From Chloroflexota bacterium (lineage in GTDB: Bacteria; Chloroflexota; Anaerolineae; Aggregatilineales; Phototrophicaceae), in the NCBI GenBank assembly GCA_011525385.1, contig WTGF01000082.1, positions 1 through 63,924 on the forward strand: a stretch of 63,924 nt of DNA, given 5' to 3'. Under the pieces are notes generated by a model. That model was not told the origin of the DNA, did not search any database, and was given only the letters and a program-made list of their open reading frames with translations. The translations under genes and the position numbers were made by a program. How positions within the stretch are numbered: position 1 is the first letter of the stretch; the number at the start of each line of letters is the position of its first letter. Below, piece by piece: positions 25,652 through 34,427 of this stretch.

Positions 25652-26434
25652 CTATATGGAGCGGGCAGCACCGCCGTCGACGCGCAAGGTGGCGCCGGTG
25701 ATGTAACTGGCCGCCGACGACAACAGAAAAGCGCCCGCCGCGCCAAAATCGTCGATCGTGCCGTAGCGTCCGAGCGGGATCCCCGCTATGGCGCGGGCCT
25801 GGACCTCCTCCAAGTTCATGCCCGTCTTCTGTGAGGTGATGGCGTCGAGTTGCGCGACACGGTCGGTATCGATCCGCCCCGGGACGAGATTGTTGAGACG
25901 AATGCCGTCGGGGGCCAACTCGTCCGCCAGCGTCTTGATCATGCCGGCCACGCCAGCGCGCATGATGGTTGACAGACCCAGGCGCGTAATCGGCTCCCGG
26001 ACCGAACCGGAAGTGACGGTCAAGATTGATCCGCCGTCCGTCATGTGCGGGATGGTCAAGCGGATCATGCGAAAACTGCTGAGGAGCGTCAGTTCGAAAG
26101 CGGCTTGAAAGTCATCGTCAGAGACTTCCTTCAGCGTCTTGGCGGGCGGTCCGCCGGCGTTGACCAGCAGGCAGTCGATCGCGCCCCAGGCCGCGACTGT
26201 TTTGTCCACCCAGGCTTGGATGTCTTCCACTTTACGCACATCACAGGCGCTGGCGAGGGTCTCGACGCCGTAGTCGTCGGCGAGGGCGCGCGCGGCGGCC
26301 GCGACATCGCTTTCGGTGCGGCTGCAGAGCGATACTTTTGCGCCGTTGGCGGCGAGGGCTTTGGCGACGCCGTAGCCCAGCCCTTTGCTTGATGCGGCTA
26401 CCAGGGCGACTTTGTTTTGCAATCCCAGATCCAT
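25652..26434 (-). CDS. SDR family oxidoreductase lacking the canonical Tyr-Lys pair
   Basis: A 260-residue short-chain dehydrogenase-like protein related to the FabG group. The nucleotide-binding stretch is AASSKGLGYG instead of TGxxxGxG, and the region where YxxxK is expected reads LSTIMRAGVAG, so both catalytic residues appear replaced. The preceding Ser in VTSGSVREP is kept, and the NNLVPGRIDTDR segment after it is typical. I recall a BKR-like SDR subgroup defined by exactly such deviations. In this neighbourhood a sugar or 3-hydroxyacid dehydrogenase role is tempting, but catalysis by the standard mechanism is doubtful. The ATG at 26434 is used because AAGGA is too close to the upstream GTG. 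Confidence 0.8.
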   Translation of the reverse strand: MDLGLQNKVALVAASSKGLGYGVAKALAANGAKVSLCSRTESDVAAAARALADDYGVETLASACDVRKVEDIQAWVDKTVAAWGAIDCLLVNAGGPPAKTLKEVSDDDFQAAFELTLLSSFRMIRLTIPHMTDGGSILTVTSGSVREPITRLGLSTIMRAGVAGMIKTLADELAPDGIRLNNLVPGRIDTDRVAQLDAITSQKTGMNLEEVQARAIAGIPLGRYGTIDDFGAAGAFLLSSAASYITGATLRVDGGAARSI

Positions 26435-26616
26435 TTGTCTCACGTCCTTATCTATGGAAATCTATCCGCCATTATATCTTTTCATTGCGAATTGTTCAGT
26501 GGTCAGGCTTGTTTAGGCGAAGTGAAAATCGTCGATATTGTCCTATGCGAGTTTGATATGGGGGGATTCACCACAGCCGCTCGGTGCGTAAGCGGCGAAT
26601 TTGGGCTACCGCGCTC

Positions 26617-26662
26617 ACACAAAATAATAAACCTTCTCGTCGCATGAGCGACGCGGTTTATT
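26617..26662 (-). terminator. Stem-loop terminator after the DHDPS-family gene
   Basis: A long hairpin has outer arms AATAAACC and GGTTTATT and an inner stem CGTCGC/GCGACG around an ATGA loop. Read on the minus strand it is followed by an ATTTTG T-rich stretch. It lies about 115 bases past the stop of the aldolase-like gene. Confidence 0.55.
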
Positions 26663-26738
26663 AAAAGAGAGGTACAGAGCGCACAGAAGTGATCGAAAGT
26701 AAGTCATGCAGCATATGGTGTGAGTCTATGGCAATTGT

Positions 26739-26761
26739 GGGCGAGCCAAGGCTCGCCCCTA
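26739..26761. repeat. REP-like palindrome, GCC/GGC variant
   Basis: Arms GGGCGAGCC and GGCTCGCCC with a two-base AA spacer, then CCTA. It lies immediately downstream of the aldolase-like gene (minus strand). Confidence 0.7.
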
Positions 26762-26775
26762 GGTTTGTGGCGCGT

Positions 26776-27690
26776 TTAGAGCGGCAGCTTCTGCGTCGGA
26801 TCGTCGATGCCGACGCGTCCCAGCAGCCAGGTGATTTCCGCTTCCGTGCCGGCGTCGATGGGATTGAAGGGCGGTCGTGGCGTGGCATTGGCGATGGCGC
26901 CGCGTCGACGCAGGAAGGCTTTGCGTATCGTCAGGTTGATCAGGGGCTGGTTCTCGTAGCGAATCAGCGGCAGGTATTTGTCGAAGATGGCCTCGGCATC
27001 GTTCCGGCGCCCTGCTTTGAAGGCACCGTAGACCGCGACCAGGATCTCGGTGAAGGCGAAACCGGTCATGGTGCCGGAGGCGCCGCGATTGAGTTCCTCG
27101 AGCAAGAACATGCCGCCCAGCCCGCCGAAGATCTCGAACTTGTCCGTGACTTGTCGGATGGCGTCGATTTTCTGCATGAGCGGCGGATCTTCCAGCTTGA
27201 GGTAGCGCGCGTTTGGAATGGATTCGGCGATTTGGCCCAGGACGTCGGCCGACATGATAACGTCGTTGACCGGCGGGAAGTCTTGCACCACGATGGCGCC
27301 GTCGATGCCCTCGGCGATGCGGCTGTAGAGCGCCAGGATGGCCGGGTCGGATTTATCGTCCATTGGCGGCGGCGCGATCATCACGCCGTCGGCGCCCGCG
27401 GCAAAAGCGGCCGCGCTCAGCTCGATGCAGGTTTCAAGTTGGCTGTGGCTGGTTCCCACTACGATTGGGATAGCGCCGGAGACGGTTTCGACCACGGTGT
27501 CCATGACTGCTCTGCGCTCATCGACGCTGAGCTTTGCCGCCTCGCCCATCACGCCGAGGATGGTCAAGCCCTGCGCGCCAATCTCCATTTGAAAGCGCAC
27601 GAGGTTCCTGAGGCTGTCATAGTCGACCGAGTAATCGGCCCCGAAAGGGGTGGCCAGAATATTGAAAATACCGGTAATTCTGCTTGACAT
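26776..27690 (-). CDS. Dihydrodipicolinate synthase-family aldolase/lyase
   Basis: A 304-residue TIM-barrel Schiff-base enzyme of the DapA/NAL family. The pyruvate-binding loop appears as GVMGEAAKL (about residues 44-52), a variant of G-[ST]-T-G-E, and the Schiff-base lysine is in RYLKLEDP (about 162). The tyrosine usually found near residue 133 in YNxP is replaced: the segment reads VVQDFPPV. True lysine-biosynthetic activity is therefore unlikely; 2-keto-3-deoxy-sugar-acid cleavage or another retro-aldol reaction fits better. Its ATG directly follows the TAA of the amidohydrolase gene, so the two are one operon. Confidence 0.85.
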   Translation of the reverse strand: MSSRITGIFNILATPFGADYSVDYDSLRNLVRFQMEIGAQGLTILGVMGEAAKLSVDERRAVMDTVVETVSGAIPIVVGTSHSQLETCIELSAAAFAAGADGVMIAPPPMDDKSDPAILALYSRIAEGIDGAIVVQDFPPVNDVIMSADVLGQIAESIPNARYLKLEDPPLMQKIDAIRQVTDKFEIFGGLGGMFLLEELNRGASGTMTGFAFTEILVAVYGAFKAGRRNDAEAIFDKYLPLIRYENQPLINLTIRKAFLRRRGAIANATPRPPFNPIDAGTEAEITWLLGRVGIDDPTQKLPL

Positions 27691-28932
27691 TTAAGCGACT
27701 CCAATCATTTGTTTGCCGGCGATAAAGACCATTTCGATCTGCTCGAGCGCGTTCAGGTCGGCTAGCGGATCCCCCGCCATGACAATGATATCGGCCTCCT
27801 TGCCCGTTTCCAGGCTGCCGAGTTTCTCCTCCAGTTGGCTGAGGCCGGCGGCGACGATGGTGGCGCCCCGCAGGGCGTCGTAATTGTCGCGCTTGATGCC
27901 GAGTTCGACCATGAAGGCCAGTTCCGGCGCGACGACATCGTGCCCGACGACCGGGCTGCCGGCGTCGGTGCCGAAGGCGATGGTCACGCCGGCGCTCGCC
28001 GCCCTGATCAGCCCGTCGTAGCGCTCTCGGCCGGCGACGGCGGCCTGGCGCTCGGCGATCTTCCATTCCGGGATGTCGTATTGTCTGGCCAGGTCGGCTT
28101 GCGATTGCATCAGCAGGGGCGCGAAGGTGGTGACAATTGGGATGTCTTTGTCGAGCAGCAGTTGAATGGTCTCGTCGCTCATGGAACCGCCATGCTCGAT
28201 CACATCGACGCCGAATTCCCCCATACGCCGGATGCAGGCGTCAAAGGTGGCGTGGGCTGTGATGGGCAATCCATTGCGATGGGCCTCGTCAATGACGGCA
28301 CTCAATTCATCGTCGGTGAACTCCAGCAAGTCGTGGCTGCCCATGATCTTGATCAAGTCGGCGCCGCGCTTGACTTGGTCGCGGACGGCGCGCCGCATCT
28401 CATCGGCGCCGCTGGCTTCCCGGCAGCACCAAAAGGTATGGCCGCCGGTCTGGACGATGGCTTCGCCGGCGATCAGCAGGCGCGGGCCCGGGAAGATGCC
28501 CTGTTCCACGGCTTGTTTGGCGAAGAAATTGCTCTGGTTCATGCCCAGGTCGCGTACCAGGGTGATGCCGGCTTTCAAGCTCTTGATCATATTGCCGGCG
28601 CACTTGTAGGCGCTGATCTCGGGCTGGTCGTCCAGTGATTGCCGGGCCAGATCGTGTACGCCGTCCCAGGCCAGATGAGCGTGTGAATTCATCATGCCGG
28701 GCATGATCGTTTTGCCGCTGCAATCGAGGACCTGGGCGTCCGTTTCGCCCAGGTCGCTCATGCTGCCGACCGCTTTGATCGTCCCGTCGTCGATCTCGAC
28801 GAAGCCGTCGTCGATGATCTCGCTGCCGCGGCAGGTCAAGACGCGCCCGCCGGCCAGGACGCGATGGGGCGCGGGCATATCGAACATCGGTTTGATGATC
28901 TTTTCGAAACGCCATGCGGGTGCTTCTGGCAT
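27691..28932 (-). CDS. Metal-dependent amidohydrolase (imidazolonepropionase/prolidase-like)
   Basis: A 413-residue amidohydrolase with the standard elements: composite N-terminal beta-sandwich, the metal motif NSHAHLAWDG after KTIMPGMM (about residues 60-75), a central KIMGSHD lysine segment, His in ITAHATF, and the final Asp in AFGTDAG. It resembles the Xaa-Pro dipeptidase/imidazolonepropionase-like clade that hydrolyses cyclic amides or acyl dipeptides. Substrate unknown. AAGGAGG eight bases before the ATG at 28932 makes the start clear. It is cotranscribed with the DHDPS-family gene downstream (no gap). Confidence 0.85.
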   Translation of the reverse strand: MPEAPAWRFEKIIKPMFDMPAPHRVLAGGRVLTCRGSEIIDDGFVEIDDGTIKAVGSMSDLGETDAQVLDCSGKTIMPGMMNSHAHLAWDGVHDLARQSLDDQPEISAYKCAGNMIKSLKAGITLVRDLGMNQSNFFAKQAVEQGIFPGPRLLIAGEAIVQTGGHTFWCCREASGADEMRRAVRDQVKRGADLIKIMGSHDLLEFTDDELSAVIDEAHRNGLPITAHATFDACIRRMGEFGVDVIEHGGSMSDETIQLLLDKDIPIVTTFAPLLMQSQADLARQYDIPEWKIAERQAAVAGRERYDGLIRAASAGVTIAFGTDAGSPVVGHDVVAPELAFMVELGIKRDNYDALRGATIVAAGLSQLEEKLGSLETGKEADIIVMAGDPLADLNALEQIEMVFIAGKQMIGVA

Positions 28933-29073
28933 CAGATGCCTCCTTCTGGCAGGCTGTTGGGAATGGTAAATCTCAAGGACTTGGCTCGCTTGTCGCGCGC
29001 GGTGCAGATTGTTAACCACTGAGGGCAAAAAAAGTAGTTCCAAGAAAGTATTGAGAATACGGAAGCGCTTCTT

Positions 29074-29117
29074 TTTAACCCCATCCCCGGCCCTTCCCCA
29101 TTGCAATGGGGAAGGGT
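29074..29117. repeat. C-rich hairpin fragment of the long repeat
   Basis: AACCCCATCCCCGGCCC, then a hairpin CCTTCCCCATTG/CAATGGGGAAGG. This is the 5' end of the element seen at 4766 and 19385 but with a perfect long stem and without the rest. It lies in the 334-base spacer 28933-29266, in which I see no gene. Confidence 0.65.
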
Positions 29118-29266
29118 GACTCGTCTTTGAGATAGGGAATTTCGCATGACTAACTTTGGACTATTGAGTTTTTTTATAAGACTGCGCCGAACATTATATC
29201 ATTGGCAGTTTGCGTTCCCGACTGGTTGGGCATTCTTGACGTGGGTCTTTAGTGTTAGGCAACGCG

Positions 29267-30670
29267 TTAGAATTCCAGGCTGACGCGGGCCGGGTCGGGT
29301 CGCAGGAATTGCCCGTCGCCGGCGGCGCCGACAATTTGTCCGTCTTTGAAGACTGTCTTGCCGTTGACGATGGTGCGGTTGACTTTACCCTTGAAAGTCA
29401 TGCCATCGTAGAGCTTGTCGCAATCGCGCGCTTTGCTGAAAAGCATATCGCCCTTGATGGTCGTTTCGTCATCCGGGTCGTAGATCACGAGATCGGCAGC
29501 GGCGCCGATGCCGATATGCCCGCGTTCAGGATAGACGCCGAAGCGCTTGGCGCCGTTGGTCGCGACCAGGTCAACCGCCTTGTTGACGCTGATGCGGCCG
29601 CAGAGCGCTTCGTGCATGACGCCGAGCAGCAATTCCTCGACGCCGGGCGCGCCGGGCGGCGTCCCCCAGATATCGGTGCGGGCGCGTTCTTTTTCTTCGG
29701 CGGTGAAGGGCGAGTGATCGGTGGTGATGGCCATGATTGTGCCATCGATAAGGGCGTCCCAAAGCGCGGCTTGATCGGCTTCTTTCCGCAGGGGCGGGTT
29801 GACTTTGGCGTAGGGACCGACGCGCGCCAGATCTTCTTCCGTGAAGAACAAGTAATGCGGGCAGGTCTCGACGCTGGCCGTGGATCCCGTAGCTTTGAAG
29901 CGGCGGAAGACCGCCAGAGGCTCGGCGCCGCTGAGATGCGCGATGTGCAAGTTGGCGCCGATGCTTTCGTTGAGCGTGAGCAGGGTGGCGATGGCCAGAG
30001 CTTCGACGTGCGGGGGGCGCGATTCGCCGTGCGCCGGCACATCATTGCGCCCGGCGGCGACGAGCTGACGGGTATGCCATTCCAGCAGTTGATTGTTTTC
30101 GGCATGAACGGCGCAGACCAAGCCCGTCTCGGCGACTAATCCGAGCGCCTGATAAAGTTCGGGCACTTCCGGCAGGCATAGCCCTTCAAATTCGTCATCG
30201 CGGCCTTTGGGCGCGGCAGTCATGAAGATCTTGAAGGCGATAGCGCCTTGATCGACCATAGCAGCGATTTCGTCGCGATCCAGCAGGCCGGGCGCGCCAT
30301 AGAGTCCAAAATTGACGTAAGCGTCGCGCTGCGCCAAAGCCTTGCGCATGGCGAAGATTTCCCCGGTGGCGCAGCAAGGTTTGGAGATTGGCATCTCGAA
30401 GACGGTGGTGACGCCGCCGGCTGCGGCAGCCCGCGTTTCGGTGGCGAAGTCCCCGCGCTGCGGATAAGCCGGCGCGCGACAATGAAAGTGGATATCGATG
30501 GCGCCCGGCAGCAGCAGTTTGCCGGAAGCGTCGATGGTCTCGTCCGCGTCGATGCCGGCGGAATCCGACATCAGGGCAACGATCAGGCCGTCGCTGATGC
30601 CCAGGTCGAGGCGGGCGATGCCGCTTTCGAGAACGACGTCGGCGTTTTTGATTAGGGTATCTAGGTTCAC
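29267..30670 (-). CDS. Cyclic amidohydrolase (allantoinase/dihydroorotase/hydantoinase group)
   Basis: A 467-residue enzyme of the cyclic amidohydrolase group. It has the binuclear metal motif IDIHFHCRAP (about residue 60), the carbamylated lysine in IAFKIFMT (about 145), His in VHAEN, His in HIAHLSGAE and Asp in TTDHSPF, a complete active site. The motif set is closest to allantoinase/dihydroorotase; no pyr genes surround it, so catabolism is more likely. The start is a GTG directly behind AAGGAAGGG. It lies 29 bases downstream of an M20 amidohydrolase gene, the usual partner that removes the opened ureido or acyl group. Confidence 0.85.
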   Translation of the reverse strand: MNLDTLIKNADVVLESGIARLDLGISDGLIVALMSDSAGIDADETIDASGKLLLPGAIDIHFHCRAPAYPQRGDFATETRAAAAGGVTTVFEMPISKPCCATGEIFAMRKALAQRDAYVNFGLYGAPGLLDRDEIAAMVDQGAIAFKIFMTAAPKGRDDEFEGLCLPEVPELYQALGLVAETGLVCAVHAENNQLLEWHTRQLVAAGRNDVPAHGESRPPHVEALAIATLLTLNESIGANLHIAHLSGAEPLAVFRRFKATGSTASVETCPHYLFFTEEDLARVGPYAKVNPPLRKEADQAALWDALIDGTIMAITTDHSPFTAEEKERARTDIWGTPPGAPGVEELLLGVMHEALCGRISVNKAVDLVATNGAKRFGVYPERGHIGIGAAADLVIYDPDDETTIKGDMLFSKARDCDKLYDGMTFKGKVNRTIVNGKTVFKDGQIVGAAGDGQFLRPDPARVSLEF

Positions 30671-30699
30671 AATCCCTTCCTTAGGCAATGGCGCGGCGC

Positions 30700-31854
30700 T
30701 CAGTCCCGGCGGTAGAGCGTCCGCCGCAGAAAATCCAGCAGGATGTCCGTGGTGGCTTGGTATTCCGTCAGTTCAACATGCTCGTCGTAGGCATGAGCCG
30801 CTTCGTAGCTGCCGGGACCGAAGATGATCATATCTCCGCGCGCCAGGTCCATGAGATGTTTGGCGTCGCTGCCGGGCAGGTAGCCGATGGGACCCGGGTC
30901 GGTCTTGAGCTCGTCACGCACGCAGGACAAGAAGGTTTGTCCCAATTCCGTATCCAGCCCCGAGTCGAACCAGGGGGAATATACGAAGCTGTCGATGTCG
31001 GCTGTCGCGGGCGCTATGTCGACGGCTTCGACGACAGCCTTCAATTCGGCGATGACTGCTTCTGGATCTTCGCGCGGGATCATGCGGCGATCGAGCTGGA
31101 TATGGCAGGCATCGGGCACGGCGTTGGCGGTGCTGCCCCCTTCAATCACGCCGATGTTGCAAGTGGGAAAGCCGACCACCACGTGAATTCGATGCGCCAG
31201 ATCGTTGTGATAATTCTCCAGCGCCGCGATTAATTTCGACATGGCGACGATGGCGTTGACGCCGCGATCGGGATTGGTGGCGTGTACGGCTTTGCCGTGC
31301 GTATGCACGGAAGCGCGCATGACGCCTTTGTGCGCGGTGGCGACTTTGTTGCCGGTTTGTTCGCCGACCACGATGAAGTCGCAGTTGGGCAGGTGTCCGT
31401 TATCCGCCAGCCACTTGGTGCCCAGTTGACCGCCGACTTCCTCTTCGGCGGCGGCGACCAGGATCAGCGTTCCATGCAGCGCGTCTTGTCCGGCGGCGTC
31501 GGCCATTGCCAGCATCATGGATGCCAGGGGCGCTTTGTCGTCGATGCTGCCCTTGCCATAGAGCGCGCCATCCTTGACGACACCGGCGTAGGGATCGACA
31601 TGCCATTTGTCGGCTTCGTTCTTGGCGATGGGTACGGTATCGATATGCGCGTGCAGCATGATCACCGGCGACCCTTCGCCCAGCGTGGCAATGGCATTGC
31701 GCGCCTCGGGTTTGGCCTCGGGCGCCGGGGTACGCAGATCACAGCCGATGGCGCGCATTTCATCCGCGACAAAATCGGCGATCGCGCGGGTATCGCCCGG
31801 CGGGTTAGGGGAGGGGATTTGCACCAGCCGCTGCAGCAGTTCAATGCTATCCAT
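30700..31854 (-). CDS. M20 family amidohydrolase/deacylase (ArgE/DapE-like)
   Basis: A 384-residue M20 metallohydrolase. Metal and catalytic residues are present in order: HAHIDTVP (about residue 75), GKGSIDDK (about 107), the catalytic AAAEEEVGGQ (about 142), a GEQTGN segment and the C-terminal HAYDEHVEL. The lid domain lies between. It is annotated broadly as ArgE/DapE/CPG2-like; N-carbamoyl or N-acyl amino acids are plausible substrates, which fits the cyclic amidohydrolase next in the operon. Start chosen at the ATG giving MDSIELL because the reading frame upstream covers the VOC gene and has no family similarity. Confidence 0.9.
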   Translation of the reverse strand: MDSIELLQRLVQIPSPNPPGDTRAIADFVADEMRAIGCDLRTPAPEAKPEARNAIATLGEGSPVIMLHAHIDTVPIAKNEADKWHVDPYAGVVKDGALYGKGSIDDKAPLASMMLAMADAAGQDALHGTLILVAAAEEEVGGQLGTKWLADNGHLPNCDFIVVGEQTGNKVATAHKGVMRASVHTHGKAVHATNPDRGVNAIVAMSKLIAALENYHNDLAHRIHVVVGFPTCNIGVIEGGSTANAVPDACHIQLDRRMIPREDPEAVIAELKAVVEAVDIAPATADIDSFVYSPWFDSGLDTELGQTFLSCVRDELKTDPGPIGYLPGSDAKHLMDLARGDMIIFGPGSYEAAHAYDEHVELTEYQATTDILLDFLRRTLYRRD

Positions 31855-31898
31855 ATTTATCCCCGGTAACGCGCGTCTTGAGATCGCGAAGGCACAGT

Positions 31899-32363
31899 CT
31901 AAATGCCTTTGACGGACTTGTATTCTTCCAGTTCTTCCGGCGTGTAGACTTGCATCAGTTCCAATTCGACGCCGCCGGCTTCTTGCTCGAGGAAGGCGAC
32001 CCAGCCTTCGGGATGCACGTGGCTGCCTTTGACCTTGCAAGCGGCGCATTCTTTCAAGGTAGCGCCTTTGGCTTGGGCGTCGTCCAGTGCCTCGTCGATA
32101 TTCGGCACAGCGTAACAGATATGGTGCAAGCCTTCGTAGCCGCGCTCCTTGATCCAGGCGTCGTAGCGACCGCCTTCGTCCATGGATTGGCATAACTGAT
32201 ACTCGACATCGCCGACGTTGAAGATGGCGACGACGTTGCGCGACTTGTCGTATTCGTGAACCTCGGCATCGTGACCGACGCCGATGAAGTCTTGATAGTG
32301 CCCCAAAGCGCCCCTGGCATCGGCGACCGCGAAGGCCATGTGTTTGATGTATCGTCCTTCCAT
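31899..32363 (-). CDS. VOC superfamily protein (epimerase/glyoxalase fold)
   Basis: A 154-residue vicinal-oxygen-chelate protein with the paired beta-alpha-beta-beta-beta modules. Candidate metal ligands are His8 in IKHMAFAV, Gln/Glu around VEYQLCQS, His in LHHICYAVP and Glu in VELELMQV, the pattern seen in methylmalonyl-CoA epimerases and related lyases. The exact reaction is unknown. It sits 44 bases upstream of the M20 gene and 23 bases downstream of the nitroreductase gene in a five-gene minus-strand operon. Confidence 0.8.
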   Translation of the reverse strand: MEGRYIKHMAFAVADARGALGHYQDFIGVGHDAEVHEYDKSRNVVAIFNVGDVEYQLCQSMDEGGRYDAWIKERGYEGLHHICYAVPNIDEALDDAQAKGATLKECAACKVKGSHVHPEGWVAFLEQEAGGVELELMQVYTPEELEEYKSVKGI

Positions 32364-32386
32364 GCTTTATTCTCCCGAAATACTCG

Positions 32387-32926
32387 TCATTTGTCTTCGA
32401 ATCGTTCCCAATGCGTCAGATCGCGCCAGGTGATTTTCTTCCAGGCGCGCATGCCCCTGCGCGCGCCTTCCGCCTTGTGCCCGATACAGATGAACATCTC
32501 CGGCGAATAGCTGGCTGGCAAGTTCAGGATCACCTTGATCGCTTCTTTGCTGAAGGACGTGACCGGACCCGAGGCCAAGCCAATGGCGTGCGCCGCAAGC
32601 ATCATGGTCTGCGCGGCGGTGCCGACATCAACCAGCGAGGTACGATCGCTAAGCGTCATCCGGTGCTGCTCGATAATCGCCCAGTTGATGCAGATCAAGA
32701 TCAAGACCGGGGCCTTTTGGAACATGCCCGGCGCTACCAAGCGGATCAATCGCCGCATTTGCGGATCTTCCACGACGACATAGCGAATTGGGCGCAGATT
32801 GCCGCCAGTGGGGGCCCAGCGCGCCGCTTCCAGTATGGATTCAACGTCCTCGCGCGCGACCGCTTCGTCCGTCATCTCGCGCACGACTCGACGGGTTCTG
32901 ATATTGTTTAGGACCTGCTCGCTCAT
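32387..32926 (-). CDS. Nitroreductase family flavoprotein
   Basis: A 179-residue FMN-dependent nitroreductase-fold protein. The FMN phosphate region RTRRVVREM is at about residues 10-18, the AARWAPTGGNLRPIRY segment follows (about 34-49), and the AQTMMLAAHAIGLASG helix lies at about 105-120. Members reduce nitro groups, quinones, enones or flavins, or dehalogenate. In an operon with cyclic amidohydrolase and M20 genes it could reduce or oxidise a ring before hydrolysis, which is inference. Its ATG overlaps the upstream gene's stop (ATGA). Confidence 0.85.
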   Translation of the reverse strand: MSEQVLNNIRTRRVVREMTDEAVAREDVESILEAARWAPTGGNLRPIRYVVVEDPQMRRLIRLVAPGMFQKAPVLILICINWAIIEQHRMTLSDRTSLVDVGTAAQTMMLAAHAIGLASGPVTSFSKEAIKVILNLPASYSPEMFICIGHKAEGARRGMRAWKKITWRDLTHWERFEDK

Positions 32927-33246
32927 GCTGAGGCGCCCTCCGAACTGCTATGGCGCAACAAGCAAGCCGCCACTTCCCGGCAGAGGTGATCCAGGCCGTC
33001 GGTATAGGTCTCGACATCAGACATTGCCATATGCATCTCGGGAATACGTTCGATGTTGTCTTGCAAGAAGGCCTTGGACTTGTCTGAAGCACGCTCGAGC
33101 ATCAGCGTGCTGAGCCGTTCAGTCGCCGTCAGCAAGCGCAAGGGAGCGTAATGCGCCGGCTCGTCCAACTGTATCCGCGCTGAACTGATCAACAGCGCCA
33201 GCAGCTCCACCGCTTCGGTCTCGGTCAATACCCAGTTTTCACTCAT
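32923..33246 (-). CDS. Small helical protein, DUF6092-like
   Basis: A 107-residue all-helical protein: TETEAVELLALLISSARI, then a loop with EPAHYAPLRLLTATERL, then further helices ending in REVAACLLRH. I associate it with the DUF6092 family, which I recall next to nitroreductase genes; function is unknown. It is the first gene of the operon; GGAG lies 11 bases before the chosen ATG and the longer upstream frame reads through non-coding sequence. It may be a partner subunit of the nitroreductase, given the 4-base overlap. Confidence 0.65.
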   Translation of the reverse strand: MSENWVLTETEAVELLALLISSARIQLDEPAHYAPLRLLTATERLSTLMLERASDKSKAFLQDNIERIPEMHMAMSDVETYTDGLDHLCREVAACLLRHSSSEGASA

Positions 33247-33450
33247 AAATGTGACTCCAGAAGCTAGTCTGTCCGTAAGTCGGGCGACTTGATAGAGTTT
33301 ATTGAGGAATTGCCCCAATCTCCCGTCTCACGAGGGGAAGTTTTTTGACCCATATTGAACTCTTTTACCCTCTCCCTGTCGGATGCGGAGCGGACAGCTA
33401 TTCATCAAGCTCGATATCGCCAATAGATTTGTATTTTTATGGCAATTTTC

Positions 33451-33475
33451 GGGCGACCTGATAGGTCGCCCCTAC
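33451..33475. repeat. REP-like palindrome
   Basis: Identical in arms and loop to 201-225, with the CCTAC tail. It is the only recognisable element in the 491-base gap 33247-33737, which also holds the unassigned upstream region of the GntR gene. Confidence 0.75.
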
Positions 33476-33737
33476 AGCTTTCGCCATACATGAACCGTGT
33501 TGGTGTCAGCGAATGGCGGCCCCGTTGCGGCTGTATGCTCTCTGCGCTAGCGTCGCTTGACAGGTCGCAGGGCGTAAATTAAAATCACCAAAATCTCTGC
33601 GATTGTCTACAATCTACAGACGACCGGATTATAGGAAGCGCTCGGTTCGCTGTCAAGTCCGCCGGAATCTCGTGGATGGCCGTCATTCTTGGGCAGCCTA
33701 CCGCAACCGCGATAACAGCGGACACTTGAACTGACAC

Positions 33738-34427
33738 ATGAAACCGAATTTACCGCAAATCAAGAATTTGTCCATCCGAGAGCAGACGCTCGACACCCTA
33801 CGGGAAGCCATCCTCACAGGTGAACTCAAGCCCGGTCATTCGCTGATCGAGATGGACTTGTCGCGGCAATTGGGCGTCAGCCGAGCCCCTATACGAGAAG
33901 CATTGCGCATCCTCAACACGGAGGGATTGATCGAAACGATTCCTTATCACGGCACCACGGTGCGACGCTTGACGCGGACGGACATTGAAGAGATTTATAG
34001 TATGCGCAGTCTGCTGGAGACCTTCGCGGTTGAAGAAGTTATACGAGCGCGGAATCCCGACCATTTGCGGCGATTGCGCGACACTGTCGAAGACATGATA
34101 TTAGCTGGTAGAGACAACAATATTAATACAGTCAATATACTTGATCGCGATTTTCATGACGCCTTGATCGAGATGAGCGGGCATAGTCTCTTGCTTTCCA
34201 TGTGGCAAACAGTAGCGATGAAAGTGCGCCAGGTGATGGCTCTGGTCAATCGGCGGAATACCGATCTCACGCAAATCGCCCGCAATCATCTGCCGCTGCT
34301 GGGCGCGATGGAAGGTGGCGACATTTCGGGGGCTGTCGAATTGTTGCAGGCCCACATCGCGTCAGCCGGCGACCTGGTCGCCGAAGATTGGCAAAGCGAC
34401 AGCGCGGCGGTCGGCGACGGATCATGA
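33738..34427 (+). CDS. GntR family regulator, FadR subfamily (FCD domain)
   Basis: A 229-residue transcription factor. The N-terminal winged helix (about residues 12-75) includes LSRQLGVSRAPIREALRIL and the wing IPYHGTTVRRL. The C-terminal all-helical FCD effector domain has the metal-type residues Asp/His in DRDFHDALIEMSGH and His in ARNHLPLL. Such regulators sense sugar acids or related metabolites and usually control the adjacent operon. The next gene starts inside its stop codon (ATGA), so it is the promoter-proximal gene of the operon extending to 38859 and probably autoregulates. Confidence 0.9.
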   Translation: MKPNLPQIKNLSIREQTLDTLREAILTGELKPGHSLIEMDLSRQLGVSRAPIREALRILNTEGLIETIPYHGTTVRRLTRTDIEEIYSMRSLLETFAVEEVIRARNPDHLRRLRDTVEDMILAGRDNNINTVNILDRDFHDALIEMSGHSLLLSMWQTVAMKVRQVMALVNRRNTDLTQIARNHLPLLGAMEGGDISGAVELLQAHIASAGDLVAEDWQSDSAAVGDGS

